Counted from the stretch's first letter, positions 16,499-26,593 are shown. The stretch: 62,092 nucleotides of DNA from Prosthecobacter sp. (GCA_030833205.1 JAURHS010000007.1:1-62092), one strand, 5' to 3'. The notes: generated by a model from the sequence alone, not told the origin. Made by a program: numbers and translations.

Positions 16499-17938
16499 TC
16501 ACTGCCAACCACCGCCCAGCGCGCGCAACAGTTGCACTGCGGCGACCACCTGAGCGCCCTCAATTTGCTTGAGTGCAAGCTCGGTGCTCAGCACCACGCG
16601 CTGGGCGTCCACCACTTCGAAGTAACTGGCCAGCCCCTTGTCATGGCGCAGCCTTGCCAGCGACTCTGCCTTGGAGGCGGCCTCGAGCGCGGCGCTTGAT
16701 GCCTCGATCTGACGCTGCATGCTTTGCCAGTCCACCGTGGCGTTTTCCACCTCCTGCAATGCGATCAGCAGCGCCTTGCGCCAGCCTGCAAGCTCGGCGG
16801 CGTGATTGGCTTGTGCCGCCTGCAGTTGTGCACGCAGGCGTCCACCCTGAAACAGCGGCAGGTCAATCTGTGGACCCAGGCTTGCCGCGCGGCTGCGCCA
16901 ATCCAAAAAATCCTGGGCTCCAACGCTGTCAAAGCCGCCATTGGCCACCAACACAAAGCGCGGCAGAAAATCCGCCCTTGCCACACCAATGCGAGCCTGC
17001 GCCTCCTGCAACTGAGCCGCAGCGGCGCGCAGATCCGGGCGCCGCAGCAGCAGCGTGGCTGGCAATGGGCGCTTGGGCAAAGGGAGTTTTGGCAGCATGG
17101 ATTGTGCGGGCAGCACAAGCTCCGCGGGGGAGGCTCCACACAAGACTGCAATGCCGTTGGCAACGCGCGCGCGCTGACGGATCACCTCCTGCAGATCCGC
17201 ACGCGCCAATTGCCATTCGGTCCGTGCCCGCTCAGCCTCCAGATCATTCGCAAGTCCTGCGGCACGCCTGCTCTCCTGCAGGGACAGCGCGTCAGCGCGC
17301 AGGGCAATGGCGCGCTTGAGTACGGCAAGTTGTGCATCCAGGCTGCAAAGCTGGACGAACTGCGCCGCCAACTCCGCCACCACGCTCAGCCGCTGGGCAG
17401 CCACGCGCGCCTCCATGCCAAGGACGCGGGCCTGTGAGGCTTCACGCTGTCGCGCCACCCTGCCCCAAAAATCGAATTCATAGTTGAGGCTCAACAGACC
17501 CTGCCAACGGTCGCGCTGAAGGGCTGGCAACGGAACTCCCGGCGGTAGATTTGCCCCGAAGACCGAGCCGGAGATGCGCTCCCATTGGGTGCCGCCTTTC
17601 AACGCAAGCTGAGGCCACTGGGCTGAACGATCCACGCCAAGCTGGGCCCGCGCGAACTGCACCCGCGCCAGCGATTGCTCGAGGTCAGGGTTGTCCGCCA
17701 AGGCCCGCTCCACCAAAGCGTCGAGTTGGCGGCTCTCAAACCGCTGCCACCAACGCTCCTGCAGCACTTCACCCCCGGCCAGCTCACTGGCCCAGGCGTC
17801 CTTGCCGGCAAACTGCGGTGCCTTGAAGTCCTCGCCCTGCTTGCATGACGAGGAAAAAAACACCGTGCACAAGACAAAGGCCAGAACCCCAAAGTCTTTC
17901 AGGGACCGTGCATTCCACACATGGATCAGGGCTCGCAT
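16499..17938 (-). CDS. TolC/NodT-family outer-membrane efflux lipoprotein
   Basis: A 479-residue outer-membrane channel subunit of a tripartite efflux pump. The N-terminus has a lipoprotein-type signal (LAFVLCTVFFSSSC, Cys32). Two long outer-membrane-factor repeats follow, rich in Ala/Gln/Leu/Arg coiled coil (e.g. VVAELAAQFVQLCSLDAQL; LLIALQEVENATVDWQSM). The conserved PDLRAAAAQLQEAQARIGVARADF is the OEP signature. I chose the ATG at 17938, ten codons inside the longest frame, because it sits just before the lipoprotein signal. No RND or MFP partner genes are adjacent, so it is an orphan here; the partners may lie elsewhere. Confidence 0.9.
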   Translation of the reverse strand: MRALIHVWNARSLKDFGVLAFVLCTVFFSSSCKQGEDFKAPQFAGKDAWASELAGGEVLQERWWQRFESRQLDALVERALADNPDLEQSLARVQFARAQLGVDRSAQWPQLALKGGTQWERISGSVFGANLPPGVPLPALQRDRWQGLLSLNYEFDFWGRVARQREASQARVLGMEARVAAQRLSVVAELAAQFVQLCSLDAQLAVLKRAIALRADALSLQESRRAAGLANDLEAERARTEWQLARADLQEVIRQRARVANGIAVLCGASPAELVLPAQSMLPKLPLPKRPLPATLLLRRPDLRAAAAQLQEAQARIGVARADFLPRFVLVANGGFDSVGAQDFLDWRSRAASLGPQIDLPLFQGGRLRAQLQAAQANHAAELAGWRKALLIALQEVENATVDWQSMQRQIEASSAALEAASKAESLARLRHDKGLASYFEVVDAQRVVLSTELALKQIEGAQVVAAVQLLRALGGGWQ

Positions 17939-18013
17939 CAGCCCTACCATGCTCTGCACACCGCACACAGCAACCCTTTCTCAAGAACAGTCCAACCCCC
18001 TACCCCAGCCCGC

Positions 18014-18988
18014 CTAGGGCTTGGCCTGTGAGCGGGCCTTGGTCATTACCTCGTCGAGGCTCACCTCGGCGCCACCGCGGCGCTTGCTCTCATCGGCAGC
18101 TTCCATGAAGGCGTAAATTTCGAGGGTCTCCGCCTCACTGACCGGCGACTGCCCCGTGCGAAAGAAGTGCACGGCGGCAAACAACAGCGGGTCGTAGCCG
18201 TCGTAAGATCCCACGGCCGCCTTGCCCATGTCTCCACTGGCCTCACCGCCATAACCTTTGTTCTCACGGAAGGTGCCCTTGCGTCCGCCCCGCCAGGTGC
18301 CCTCGACGACAATCTTGCCATCGGCGCTGCTGCTGCGCTTCACGCTCTGGCAGCCTGTGCCCATCACCGTGAAGAGGCTTTCCACGCCATGAATGCCGTA
18401 CCAGAACAAGTCAGGATGGCTGGGCTCAAGGGAGGCAGGGCTGAAGGTCTCAGCCTGCTTCACCTTGCCAATGCTGCCATTGCGCACGGCCTGGGTGCCT
18501 TTGCCGAAACGCAGCGACGAAGAGGAAAAGATGGGCACGCCAGCGGCGCGGGCCTCGTCAAACATGCGGACCGCATCAGTCAATGAACCGGCGATGGGCT
18601 TGTCAATGAACACCGGCTTGTGCGCCTTGAGACAGGGGCGCAACTGCTCAAGGTGCGGGCGACCGTCGTTGCTCTCCAGAAAAACCACATCCACCTCATC
18701 GAGCAGCGCATCAATGGTCGGCACGATCTTCACCCCGAGTTCCTGCACGGCCTTGCTGTACTCTGGCACGCGCTTGATGCTGGACTCAATATCCTTGGAG
18801 CCCTGCGCGTAGGCGGCCACCACTCGCACTCCCATGACCTCTGGCTTCTGCACCTTGGCATTGAGGGTCTTGGTGAAGGCAATCACATGCGAGGTGTCCA
18901 GGCCGATGATGCCGGCGCGGATGTTCTGCGCATTGAGCGCTGGCAGAGACAATGCTGCGGCAAGCAGCGCGAGACAGGGCAGTTTCAT
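18014..18988 (-). CDS. Exported Gfo/Idh/MocA-family oxidoreductase
   Basis: A 324-residue NAD(P)-dependent sugar dehydrogenase-type protein with a signal peptide (MKLPCLALLAAALSLPALNAQ), so it acts outside the cytoplasm. The Rossmann half begins IRAGIIGLDTSHVIAF. The EKP-like motif segment is KPVFIDKPIAGSLTDAVRMF, where the Lys-Pro pair is the family's catalytic site. The C-terminal half includes HPDLFWYGIHGVESLFTVMGTGC. The start at 18988 was chosen to begin at the signal peptide. It follows the DUF1501 gene by 83 bases on the same strand; the two families are often neighbours in PVC bacteria. The substrate sugar is unknown. Confidence 0.88.
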   Translation of the reverse strand: MKLPCLALLAAALSLPALNAQNIRAGIIGLDTSHVIAFTKTLNAKVQKPEVMGVRVVAAYAQGSKDIESSIKRVPEYSKAVQELGVKIVPTIDALLDEVDVVFLESNDGRPHLEQLRPCLKAHKPVFIDKPIAGSLTDAVRMFDEARAAGVPIFSSSSLRFGKGTQAVRNGSIGKVKQAETFSPASLEPSHPDLFWYGIHGVESLFTVMGTGCQSVKRSSSADGKIVVEGTWRGGRKGTFRENKGYGGEASGDMGKAAVGSYDGYDPLLFAAVHFFRTGQSPVSEAETLEIYAFMEAADESKRRGGAEVSLDEVMTKARSQAKP

Positions 18989-19071
18989 AGGAGAGAGGAA
19001 ACGCCCCGACCCGTGGCCGACTTGCGCGCCCACGGCGGAATGGATGCGAGCGCTGCCCACAGCGGGCCTGC

Positions 19072-20541
19072 TCAGGCAAAGAGCTTGGTCACCGGCTTGG
19101 CCTTCACCAACTCGCGCGGCTGATTGAGGTGATTGTAGACAATCGTCTCAGGGTCAATGCCGACGCTGTGGTAGATGGTGGCCAGAAGCTCGGTGGGGTG
19201 CACCGCATCTTCGACTGGGGCCGAGCCGGTCTTATCCGACTTGCCGTGCACATAACCGCGCTTGATGCCGGCGCCACCAATGACGGCCGTGTAGCAATAA
19301 GGCCAATGATCGCGGCCATCGGCGCTGTTGCCATTGCCCGAGGTGGAGACACCCTTCTCAGGACTGCGGCCAAACTCACCCAAGGCAACCACCAGCGTCT
19401 CATCAAGCAGGCCGCTGGCATCGAGATCCTCGAACAGGGCGCTAAGGCCTTGGTCGAGCATGGGGCCGCTCTGGTTCTTCATGCGCTGCGTGAGACCGAC
19501 ATGGTGATCCCAGCTGTGATTGTCGGAGTTGGCCACCTTGGGCCAAATCAACTCCACCACCCTGGTGCCAGCCTCAAGCAGACGACGCGCCAGCAGACAG
19601 CTTTGGCCGAAGGTATTGCGCCCGTAGCGGTCGCGCAGCTTGACCGGCTCGCGGTCCAAGGCAAAGGCATCGCGGGCACGGCCGCTGGCAATGAGGTTCA
19701 GCGCCTGATTGTAGTAGGCATCCAAGCTGAGATCCTTCACCGCCGCCTCAATCGTGGGCATCTGATCGTTGATGGCATCGCGCAGTTTCGCGCGGCGTTG
19801 CAGCCGCAGGCTGAAGAGATCGGGGCGCAATTGCAGATCCTCGATCTTGATGCGGTCCATCTTGCCCATGTCGAGGTCATCGCCATCGGGGAACAAGGTG
19901 TAGGGATCATAGGCCTTGCCCAGGAAGCCCGCACTGCCGCCCTTGCCGACCACATTGGACTCCTGCAGCGGACGCGGCAGCATCACGAAGGGCAGCATGG
20001 GCTCCTCCATGGGCTTGAGGCGAATGATGTTGCTGCCGAAATTGGGGAAGTCCTTGGGGCTCGGCGGCTCAAGCTGGCCCGAGGGGCTCACCTTGTCCGT
20101 GGTGTAGCCGGTCATGATCTGGTAGATGGCCGCCGTGTGGTTGAACAACCCATTGGGCGTGTAGCTCATCGAATGGATCATGGTGAACTTGTCGTTCACC
20201 TTGGCCAACTGCGGCAGGATCTCCGTGAAATGCTGGCCCGGAATCTTGGTGGGGATGGTCTTGAAGGCCGAGCGCACCTTGTCAGGCACATTTTCCTTGG
20301 GGTCCCAAAGATCGAGATGGCTGGGCCCACCCTGCAGGTAGATCATGAGCACATGCTTGGCCTTGCCCCATCCGGCACGCCCGGCATTGGCAGAACCTGC
20401 GGAGGCCGCCTGCGCACGGAACATTCCATTGAGCGTCAAGCCCATCATCGAAGCTCCGCCCACGCGCAGAATGTCGCGGCGGCTCATGCCGAGATTGCGG
20501 TCGCAGAGATCTTTACCGAGAGCACCAGGGATGCGGAACAT
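19072..20541 (-). CDS. DUF1501 protein with Tat-type signal
   Basis: A 489-residue DUF1501 protein, a family of sulfatase-like exported enzymes typical of Planctomycetes and Verrucomicrobia. The N-terminal [21 protein letters not shown] is a Tat-type twin-Arg signal. Core motifs include [53 protein letters not shown] and [20 protein letters not shown], ending with [19 protein letters not shown]. The ATG at 20541 is preferred over the longer frame, which would bury the signal. A hairpin lies between it and the upstream argS stop. Function is not established for the family. Confidence 0.92.
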   Translation of the reverse strand: MFRIPGALGKDLCDRNLGMSRRDILRVGGASMMGLTLNGMFRAQAASAGSANAGRAGWGKAKHVLMIYLQGGPSHLDLWDPKENVPDKVRSAFKTIPTKIPGQHFTEILPQLAKVNDKFTMIHSMSYTPNGLFNHTAAIYQIMTGYTTDKVSPSGQLEPPSPKDFPNFGSNIIRLKPMEEPMLPFVMLPRPLQESNVVGKGGSAGFLGKAYDPYTLFPDGDDLDMGKMDRIKIEDLQLRPDLFSLRLQRRAKLRDAINDQMPTIEAAVKDLSLDAYYNQALNLIASGRARDAFALDREPVKLRDRYGRNTFGQSCLLARRLLEAGTRVVELIWPKVANSDNHSWDHHVGLTQRMKNQSGPMLDQGLSALFEDLDASGLLDETLVVALGEFGRSPEKGVSTSGNGNSADGRDHWPYCYTAVIGGAGIKRGYVHGKSDKTGSAPVEDAVHPTELLATIYHSVGIDPETIVYNHLNQPRELVKAKPVTKLFA

Positions 20542-20596
20542 GGCAGAGGCAGGTTGTGGGTTGAGACAGGCGCAAGCATGCGCCAGAAGCAGATAC

Positions 20597-20622
20597 GAAG
20601 GCAAGCCTGCAAACTTGCCTTC
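20597..20622 (-). terminator. Inverted repeat between argS and the DUF1501 gene
   Basis: A perfect 9-bp inverted repeat (GAAGGCAAG at 20597-20605, CTTGCCTTC at 20614-20622, 8-base loop) lies about 90 bases after the argS stop and 56 bases before the DUF1501 start. It has no T-tract, so termination is plausible but unproven; it could also be a processing or regulatory site. Confidence 0.45.
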
Positions 20623-20712
20623 CACCCCGGCCCTGAGCCTAAAAATCCATGACAGGCGGGGGAATCCTACCCACCCGCGAAGACCTCTCATTTCCAGGCC
20701 TCTGCGCGGCTC

Positions 20713-22476
20713 CTACATCCGCTCGGGCGCCTCAATGCCCAACAGGCCAAGCCCACCCTTGAGCACCCTGCTGGTGGCTTCACAGAGCAAGAGACGGCTG
20801 GCGCGGATGGACGCCTCGGCCTTGAGCACCGGGCAGGCCTCGTAAAAGGCATGGTAGGCATTGGCCAACTCGAAGAGATAATTGGCCAGTAGATTGGGGC
20901 GTTGATCGGCAAGCACATCGTGCACAGCCTCGGCCAATTGACAGAGCTTCAGCCCCAAGGCCCGTTCTGCCGGTTCAGCCAACTGCAGAGTGGCCGACGC
21001 CGCGTCGAAGGGCTGCTCCAGCTTGCGGAAAATGCTGCGCGTGCGCACATACGCGTTCATCAGATAGGGCGCCGTGTTGCCCTGCAGGCTTAGCATCTTC
21101 TCCCAACTGAACTGATAATCCGTCAGACGGTTTTGACTCAACTCAGCGTACTTCACCGCACCCACGCCAATCTGCCGCGCCACCTGCGCGCGGTCCTGCT
21201 CACTGAGCCCATGCTCGCGGCCATCAACCTCGCGCTGAGCCCGAACCACGGCCTCATCGAGGACCTCGAGCAGGCCCACCGTCTCGCCGCTGCGCGTTTT
21301 GAACATGCGGCCATCGGGCCCGAGGATGCTGCCGAAGGCAATGTGCACAAAGCGAGCCCGCAAGCCCAATCTCGCGGCCACCGCAAAGACCTGTCTGAAA
21401 TGCAACTGCTGCGGAGCACCGACCACATACCAAATCTCCTGGGCGCCCCATTGCGCAATGCGATGCTCAATGGTGGCCAGATCGGTGGTTGCGTACAAAA
21501 AGCCACCGTCGCTTTTGCGCACAATGCAGGGCGCCGGCTTCCATTGATCCTTCTCAGCGATGAGGAAGGGATCCTCCTGCGGCGGCAGTTTGCCATCGCT
21601 GAAAACCACCACGGCACCGTCACTGGGAGTGGCAATGCCCTGCTCCAACAAGCGCTGCACCAGCGGCCCCAGCGCGTCGTTGTAGAAGCTCTCACCGAGG
21701 TAGTGGTCAAAGCTGATGCCCACCGCCTCGTAAACCCGCTGCAACTGCTCCAAAGTCAGGCGCACACACTCGCGCCAGATGCGCAGATTCTCCTCGTCGC
21801 CCTGCTGCAGGCGAACCAACTCTGCCTTGCAGGCCTCAAGCAGGGCGGGATCGGTCTTGCTGGCAGAACTCATCGTGCGGTAGATGCGCAGCAGTTCGGC
21901 AATCGGATCCTTTGCCAGGGCCTGGGCATCGAGCCCGCTTTTCCAGCCATGCAAAATCATCCCGAACTGGGTGCCCCAATCCCCGACATGGTTGTCCGTG
22001 ATCACCTCGTGGCCCACCCAGCGCGCCATGCGCGCCAGCGCATCACCGATAAAGGTGCTGCGGATGTGGCCGACATGCATCGGCTTGGCGATGTTCGGCG
22101 CTGAGAAATCAATCACAATGCGCCGCGGTTGCGCCGCCTTTGGCACCCCGAGGGAAGCGTCTTCAAGCAAGCCCGCCACCCGCGACTCCAAGGCCTGCGC
22201 TGCAAGCGTGAAATTGAGAAAGCCTGGACCATCCACGCTGACCTTTGAAACACAATCCTCCACCTGCAGGGCCGCGGCGATCCTGCCTGCCAATTCTCTT
22301 GGATTGCAACGCAACGCCTTGCCCAGCACCATGGCCGCGTTGCTCTGGTAATCCCCAAAGCGACTGTCACTGGCCAGCGACACCGCAGGCACAAAGCCTT
22401 CAGGCAGATTCAGGGAACAAGTCGCGAGGGCAGCCTGCAGTCGTTCGGTAAGTAGGGCGCGAAACATCGGCGCCAT
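20713..22476 (-). CDS. argS: Arginyl-tRNA synthetase
   Basis: A class I aminoacyl-tRNA synthetase of 587 residues. The N-terminal add-1 domain occupies about 1-110. The HIGH motif reads HVGH at residues 134-137 in SAPNIAKPMHVGHIRSTFIGD. In place of KMSKS is the degenerate segment FKTRSGETVGLLEVLDEA, which is normal for many bacterial ArgS. The C-terminal anticodon-binding domain has GNTAPYLMNAYVRTRSIFRKL. The first ATG (22476) is used; the one at 22467 is an alternative. The gene is followed by a hairpin that may be its terminator. Confidence 0.97.
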   Translation of the reverse strand: MAPMFRALLTERLQAALATCSLNLPEGFVPAVSLASDSRFGDYQSNAAMVLGKALRCNPRELAGRIAAALQVEDCVSKVSVDGPGFLNFTLAAQALESRVAGLLEDASLGVPKAAQPRRIVIDFSAPNIAKPMHVGHIRSTFIGDALARMARWVGHEVITDNHVGDWGTQFGMILHGWKSGLDAQALAKDPIAELLRIYRTMSSASKTDPALLEACKAELVRLQQGDEENLRIWRECVRLTLEQLQRVYEAVGISFDHYLGESFYNDALGPLVQRLLEQGIATPSDGAVVVFSDGKLPPQEDPFLIAEKDQWKPAPCIVRKSDGGFLYATTDLATIEHRIAQWGAQEIWYVVGAPQQLHFRQVFAVAARLGLRARFVHIAFGSILGPDGRMFKTRSGETVGLLEVLDEAVVRAQREVDGREHGLSEQDRAQVARQIGVGAVKYAELSQNRLTDYQFSWEKMLSLQGNTAPYLMNAYVRTRSIFRKLEQPFDAASATLQLAEPAERALGLKLCQLAEAVHDVLADQRPNLLANYLFELANAYHAFYEACPVLKAEASIRASRLLLCEATSRVLKGGLGLLGIEAPERM

Positions 22477-22534
22477 ACTGGATCAAAAAGCGGCCTTGTC
22501 GAATGGGATGTAAGCCCCGCAACCCGCACCACCC

Positions 22535-23839
22535 CTACTCACCACTGGCAGCCGCCGGTGGCAGGCCACTGGCCGATGAGGGAGGAGTCGGAGGTGGCCC
22601 CGCCATCGCGCCGCCGGCATCGCCACCGCCGCCACCGGAGTCGCCTCCACCGCCGGAGTCACCGCCACCACCGGAGTCGCCGCCTCCAGAATCACCACCA
22701 TCGCCGCCTCCATCACCACCGCCACCACCATCACCGCCGCCGTCGCCGCCGTCGCCGCTGTCTCCACCCTTGCCGCTACCGCCGCTTCCCTTGCCACCGC
22801 CGCCACTGGAGCTCACCGTGGTTCCCGCAGAGGTCGTGGTTACCGAAACCCCGGGTGCGGTGAAGGAAATCGAGGCCACAGGCCCCCCCATGGAGGGACT
22901 GCTCACCGAGAAACTCGGCGGGTTGAAATCGGGTTCCCAGCGCAGCGCGAGGTAGCGCACCTTCACCGGCTTTTGAACCTTCATCTGCAGCGTACCCAGA
23001 CCCACGGAATCCTCTCCCACCACAACGGGCTGCACACCGTCGAAAGCCTTGGGATCAAAGGCAAGACGCCCACGCCAATCTTCCTTTTCCGGCAGGGCTT
23101 CGAAGGCAAAAACGGCAAGGCGCACCGGACGCGGTGAGTGCACGGATCCGAACTCAGTGAGCGAACGCACCTGACCCAGATCGTAAACCGCAGTGCGATA
23201 CTTCTCGTCAGACTCCGGAAACTCAAGCTGATTCAGCGCCAGGGCATCCTCCCCATTTTTGTAATCTTGAGGGTTGATGTAAACCAGGCGACCGCCGCCG
23301 ATGCCGCTGCCAAAGTTCACCACCGGCCCCTTGCCGTCTTCGCTGGGTTCGATTTTGTAATTGGCATCGGTCTGGTCGCCGAAGACTTGAAGGCCGCGCA
23401 AGGAGCCCGTCGCCGCCAGTTCAAACTGCATGCGCAGGTAGCGGATTTGCTTGGCGACCAACTGCGCGTTGACGATGCGATCCGCCTTGGAGAACAAGGC
23501 ATTGGCCCCCTCCGTCCAGTTCTTTCCATCGCTGCTGACTTGCGCCAACAACTTTCCATTCATGCCATCACTGGTAAAGGTCAGACGCGAAACCACCGAC
23601 TGCTTCACGAACTTGATCACCAGGCTGCTCTTGCCTGCGGCAACATTGACTGCCCGCGTTGGATCTCCGCCAAGCACAGCGGTCTCAGGGCCTACGCCCT
23701 GCGCCAATTCCACCGTCGTACCAGAGGTCTTCAGGCACATGTTGACTTGACGCTTCGCCACCGTTGGCATTCTGCCCCACTTCGCCACCGACCATGAGAG
23801 CGCCAACGAGGCAAGCAGGAAGATGGTGAAGCGCGTCAT
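22535..23839 (-). CDS. Secreted beta-sandwich protein with a Gly/Asp/Ser-rich tail
   Basis: A 434-residue exported protein. After the signal peptide (MTRFTIFLLASLALSWSVA) there are F5/8-type-like segments (VVSRLTFTSDGMNGKLLAQVSSDG; LVAKQIRYLRMQFELAATG), where matching 'strain of sequence change' phrases resemble discoidin domains. A second sandwich-like region covers about residues 190-320. From about residue 325 the chain becomes a low-complexity Gly/Ser/Asp tail (repeated GGGGDSGGGG, GDGGGDG) to the end. The start at 23839 was chosen for the signal peptide. A surface-exposed or wall-binding protein is likely; ligand unknown. Confidence 0.75.
   Translation of the reverse strand: MTRFTIFLLASLALSWSVAKWGRMPTVAKRQVNMCLKTSGTTVELAQGVGPETAVLGGDPTRAVNVAAGKSSLVIKFVKQSVVSRLTFTSDGMNGKLLAQVSSDGKNWTEGANALFSKADRIVNAQLVAKQIRYLRMQFELAATGSLRGLQVFGDQTDANYKIEPSEDGKGPVVNFGSGIGGGRLVYINPQDYKNGEDALALNQLEFPESDEKYRTAVYDLGQVRSLTEFGSVHSPRPVRLAVFAFEALPEKEDWRGRLAFDPKAFDGVQPVVVGEDSVGLGTLQMKVQKPVKVRYLALRWEPDFNPPSFSVSSPSMGGPVASISFTAPGVSVTTTSAGTTVSSSGGGGKGSGGSGKGGDSGDGGDGGGDGGGGGDGGGDGGDSGGGDSGGGGDSGGGGDSGGGGGDAGGAMAGPPPTPPSSASGLPPAAASGE
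22610..22800 (-). repeat. Short degenerate tandem repeat encoding the Gly/Asp/Ser tail
   Basis: The + strand shows repeated ccgccaccggagtcgcc-like units and other CCN/GTC/ACC triplet runs over about 190 bases. In the coding frame they give GGGGDS and GGDGG repeats. Units are imperfect, so the tract is diverged rather than freshly expanded, but its length may vary between strains. Confidence 0.7.
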
Positions 23840-24109
23840 GAGTTTTGGCTGAGGACCTAAGATACAAAGATTCAACAAACTAGATGATAGAACTAAGGTT
23901 TTCAGACATTGAAATCAATAAACTAATTCTTTTTTTTAATCGCAAGAGAATGGTTTCTTTAGGTTTCCTAACAGGTTTTCCAGCCATGGCGCCAGCGTCG
24001 CTCAGGTGACCAGAGGCGTAAAAAAAGCGCCTTTCCATCCGACGACGCTTGCCGAAAGCGATGAAAACAGCACATTGAACGGCTACCCCGGTCCTGACCG
24101 CCTCCCACC
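23840..24109. promoter_or_regulatory. AT-rich divergent intergenic region upstream of ftsH
   Basis: A 270-base gap between two divergent genes. About 23880-23940 is markedly AT-rich, with a run of eight T's at 23930-23937, in an otherwise GC-rich window. Promoters for both the - strand gene at 23839 and ftsH are expected here. I found several -35/-10-like pairs but none with a convincing match and spacing. From 24000 the sequence is GC-rich again up to the ftsH ATG. Confidence 0.4.
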
Positions 24110-26197
24110 ATGTCTCAGTCTGCCCCTCCCCCGAACGACAACCCAGGCCGCAAAGGCTCTGATCCTCAAGGCAATTGGAGGGGTTATGCCTTGATGGCGG
24201 TGGTGATCCTGCTGATCGGTTCCGCCATGATGGTTGGCCGGGATGCCGGCCGCGCACGGGAAATCAGCTACAAGGAATTCCTTCAACTGCTTGAAAATAA
24301 GTCCATCGACTCCAGCAAGGATGTCTTTCTGGTCCAGCACGACACCACCTCGGCTGAATTCATCGAGGCCTTTGTGCCGGTCACCGCGCTGGCGCCAAGC
24401 CCCAGCGCTTTGCCTTCGCTGCCGACGACGGCGACGGAGCCTCAAGCCCCAAAGCTGGGTTCCACCAGGATCCGCGTCCCAGTTTCGATTCAGTACCAGA
24501 AGGAGGAGCTGCAGGCCCTCATGAAGAAGGCTGGCTTGGTTCTGGTGCCGCGTTACGAAAACGATCAAATGGGCGCCTTGCTGGTGAATTTGCTGCCCGT
24601 CTTGTTGGTGCTGGGGCTCATTTTCTTCCTGGTTCGGCAGCAACTCAAAAACGCAGGCCGCGGAGCGATGACCTTCGGCAAGAGCCGTGCCAAAATGCTC
24701 TCCCAGGACCGCAACCGAGTGACATTCAGGGATGTTGCAGGCGTGGAGGAGGCCAAGGACGAGGTCCAGGAGTTGGTTGAGTTCCTCAAAGACCCGCGGA
24801 AATTTCAGAAGCTTGGTGGTCGGATTCCCAAGGGAGTCTTGATGAACGGCCCGCCAGGCACGGGCAAGACCCTGCTGGCCCGAGCCATCGCAGGCGAAGC
24901 CGAGGTGCCATTCTTCAGCATCAGCGGCTCGGATTTTGTCGAGATGTTCGTTGGGGTGGGCGCCAGCCGGGTGCGCGACATGTTCGAGCAGGGCAAGAAA
25001 AACGCGCCCTGCCTGATCTTCATTGATGAAATTGATGCGGTGGGTCGTCACCGCGGGCACGGTCTGGGCGGCGGACACGACGAACGGGAGCAAACGCTCA
25101 ATGCGCTGCTTGTGGAGATGGACGGCTTTGACAGTCAGGAGGGCATCATCATCATCGCCGCCACCAACCGGCCTGATGTGCTCGACCCCGCCCTCCTTCG
25201 CCCTGGGCGCTTTGACCGTCAGGTGACCGTCAGTCTGCCAGATGTGAAAGGACGCGAGGAAATTCTTCGCGTGCACGCCAAAAAGGTCAAACTCAGTGAA
25301 GATGCAGAGCTTTCGCGCGTGGCCCGAGGCACGCCCGGCTTCTCAGGCGCTGAACTGGCCAATGTCATCAATGAGGCTGCCCTGCTCGCCGCAAGGCGCA
25401 ACCTCAAGGCCATCACCAATGCCGAGCTCGAGGAGGCCCGTGACAAAGTGCGTTGGGGACGCGAACGCCGCAGCCTGGCCCTGAGCGACAAGGAAAAGGA
25501 GAATACCGCCTACCATGAGGCCGGTCACGCCATTCTCATCGAAGTTCTCGAACACACTTCCCCTCTCCACAAAGTCACCATCATTCCGCGAGGCCCCAGT
25601 CTGGGTTCCACCATGTGGCTGCCCGAGGAAGACAAATTCACCCATCGCAAAAGTGAACTGCTCGATGATCTTGTGGTGGCCATGGGTGGGCGCGTGGCCG
25701 AGGAAATTCAATTCGGCGATGTGACCAACGGCGCCATGGGAGACATTCGACAAGCCACGGGCATCGCGCGCAGCATGGTCTGCAGTTGGGGCATGTCCGA
25801 AAAACTCGGCATGGTGGAATACGGGGAAGGCGATTCAGCGGTCTTCCTTGCCCGTGATCTGGGCCGCGGACGCAACTACAGCGGGGCCACGGCCAAAATC
25901 ATTGATGAGGAGGTCAAACGCCTCATTGACGAAGCCTATGAAAAGGCCAGACACATTCTGCTGACCCACCGCGACAAACTCGACGCCATCGCCCACGCGC
26001 TGCTGGAATACGAGACCCTGGATGGCTCCCACATTCGCGAGATCATGGAGCATGGCCACATGGTCAATCCTCCGCAACGCGGCAGCAAGCCACCCCCTCC
26101 GCCGCCCGCGGGAGCCAGCGGCGAGTCGCGAGCGCCCAGCGGCCCTGAGGAAGAGCCCGGCGGACTGCCCAGTGGCCTTGTTGGTGTGCCAACCTGA
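24110..26197 (+). CDS. ftsH: ATP-dependent zinc metalloprotease FtsH
   Basis: A membrane-anchored AAA+ protease of 695 residues that degrades unstable or misassembled membrane and cytoplasmic proteins. Transmembrane helices lie at about residues 26-43 ([18 protein letters not shown]) and 154-174. Walker A GPPGTGKT is at 247-254 and Walker B is [11 protein letters not shown]. The zinc site HEAGH (His469, Glu470, His473) is intact. The SRH region is [18 protein letters not shown]. The periplasmic loop is longer and Pro/Ala-rich, and the C-terminus is a Pro-rich disordered tail. A long AT-rich upstream region probably carries its promoter. Confidence 0.97.
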   Translation: MSQSAPPPNDNPGRKGSDPQGNWRGYALMAVVILLIGSAMMVGRDAGRAREISYKEFLQLLENKSIDSSKDVFLVQHDTTSAEFIEAFVPVTALAPSPSALPSLPTTATEPQAPKLGSTRIRVPVSIQYQKEELQALMKKAGLVLVPRYENDQMGALLVNLLPVLLVLGLIFFLVRQQLKNAGRGAMTFGKSRAKMLSQDRNRVTFRDVAGVEEAKDEVQELVEFLKDPRKFQKLGGRIPKGVLMNGPPGTGKTLLARAIAGEAEVPFFSISGSDFVEMFVGVGASRVRDMFEQGKKNAPCLIFIDEIDAVGRHRGHGLGGGHDEREQTLNALLVEMDGFDSQEGIIIIAATNRPDVLDPALLRPGRFDRQVTVSLPDVKGREEILRVHAKKVKLSEDAELSRVARGTPGFSGAELANVINEAALLAARRNLKAITNAELEEARDKVRWGRERRSLALSDKEKENTAYHEAGHAILIEVLEHTSPLHKVTIIPRGPSLGSTMWLPEEDKFTHRKSELLDDLVVAMGGRVAEEIQFGDVTNGAMGDIRQATGIARSMVCSWGMSEKLGMVEYGEGDSAVFLARDLGRGRNYSGATAKIIDEEVKRLIDEAYEKARHILLTHRDKLDAIAHALLEYETLDGSHIREIMEHGHMVNPPQRGSKPPPPPPAGASGESRAPSGPEEEPGGLPSGLVGVPT

Positions 26198-26227
26198 CCC
26201 GCAGGTGTTCCCTTAACGCCCATTGCC

Positions 26228-26593
26228 ATGCGCGCCCGCATCATCAAGGAATTCCGCTTCGAGGCGGCACAAACCCTACCCAACCTGCCCGCCAGCCACA
26301 AGTGCACCCGCATGCACGGCCACAGCTTCAAGGTGGAAATCGCCGTCGAAGGCGAGGTGAACCCGCACATTGGCTGGGTTTACGACCACGCGGAGATCAG
26401 CCGCGCGATGAAGCCCCTGATGGAGCAACTCGATCACGCCTACCTCAATGAGATCGAGGGCCTTGAAAATCCAACCATTGAACTCATGGCAGCCTGGCTA
26501 TGGCGCAAACTCGCGCCGCAACTCCCCGGCCTCGTTGAAATCACCATCCACGAAACCCCCAGCGCGCGCTGTGTGTTCCGCGGTGAATTCTGA
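26228..26593 (+). CDS. queD: 6-carboxytetrahydropterin synthase QueD-like protein
   Basis: A 121-residue T-fold enzyme of the queuosine/preQ0 pathway. Family motifs are clear: HKCTRMHGHSF (Cys26 catalytic; His30 and His32 zinc ligands), a DHAYLNE segment and HETPSARCVF near the C-terminus. The first zinc ligand is unusual: the segment reads FRFEAAQTLP, so position 15 is Gln where QueD usually has His (EAAH). The ORF follows ftsH by 30 bases. Whether the Gln variant binds zinc or has shifted function cannot be told here; the rest of the active site is kept. Confidence 0.88.
   Translation: MRARIIKEFRFEAAQTLPNLPASHKCTRMHGHSFKVEIAVEGEVNPHIGWVYDHAEISRAMKPLMEQLDHAYLNEIEGLENPTIELMAAWLWRKLAPQLPGLVEITIHETPSARCVFRGEF

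Noticed and set aside
22610..22800. The repeat tract as a possible CRISPR array
   Set aside because: Units are very short, imperfect, have no spacers, and lie in frame inside a coding region.
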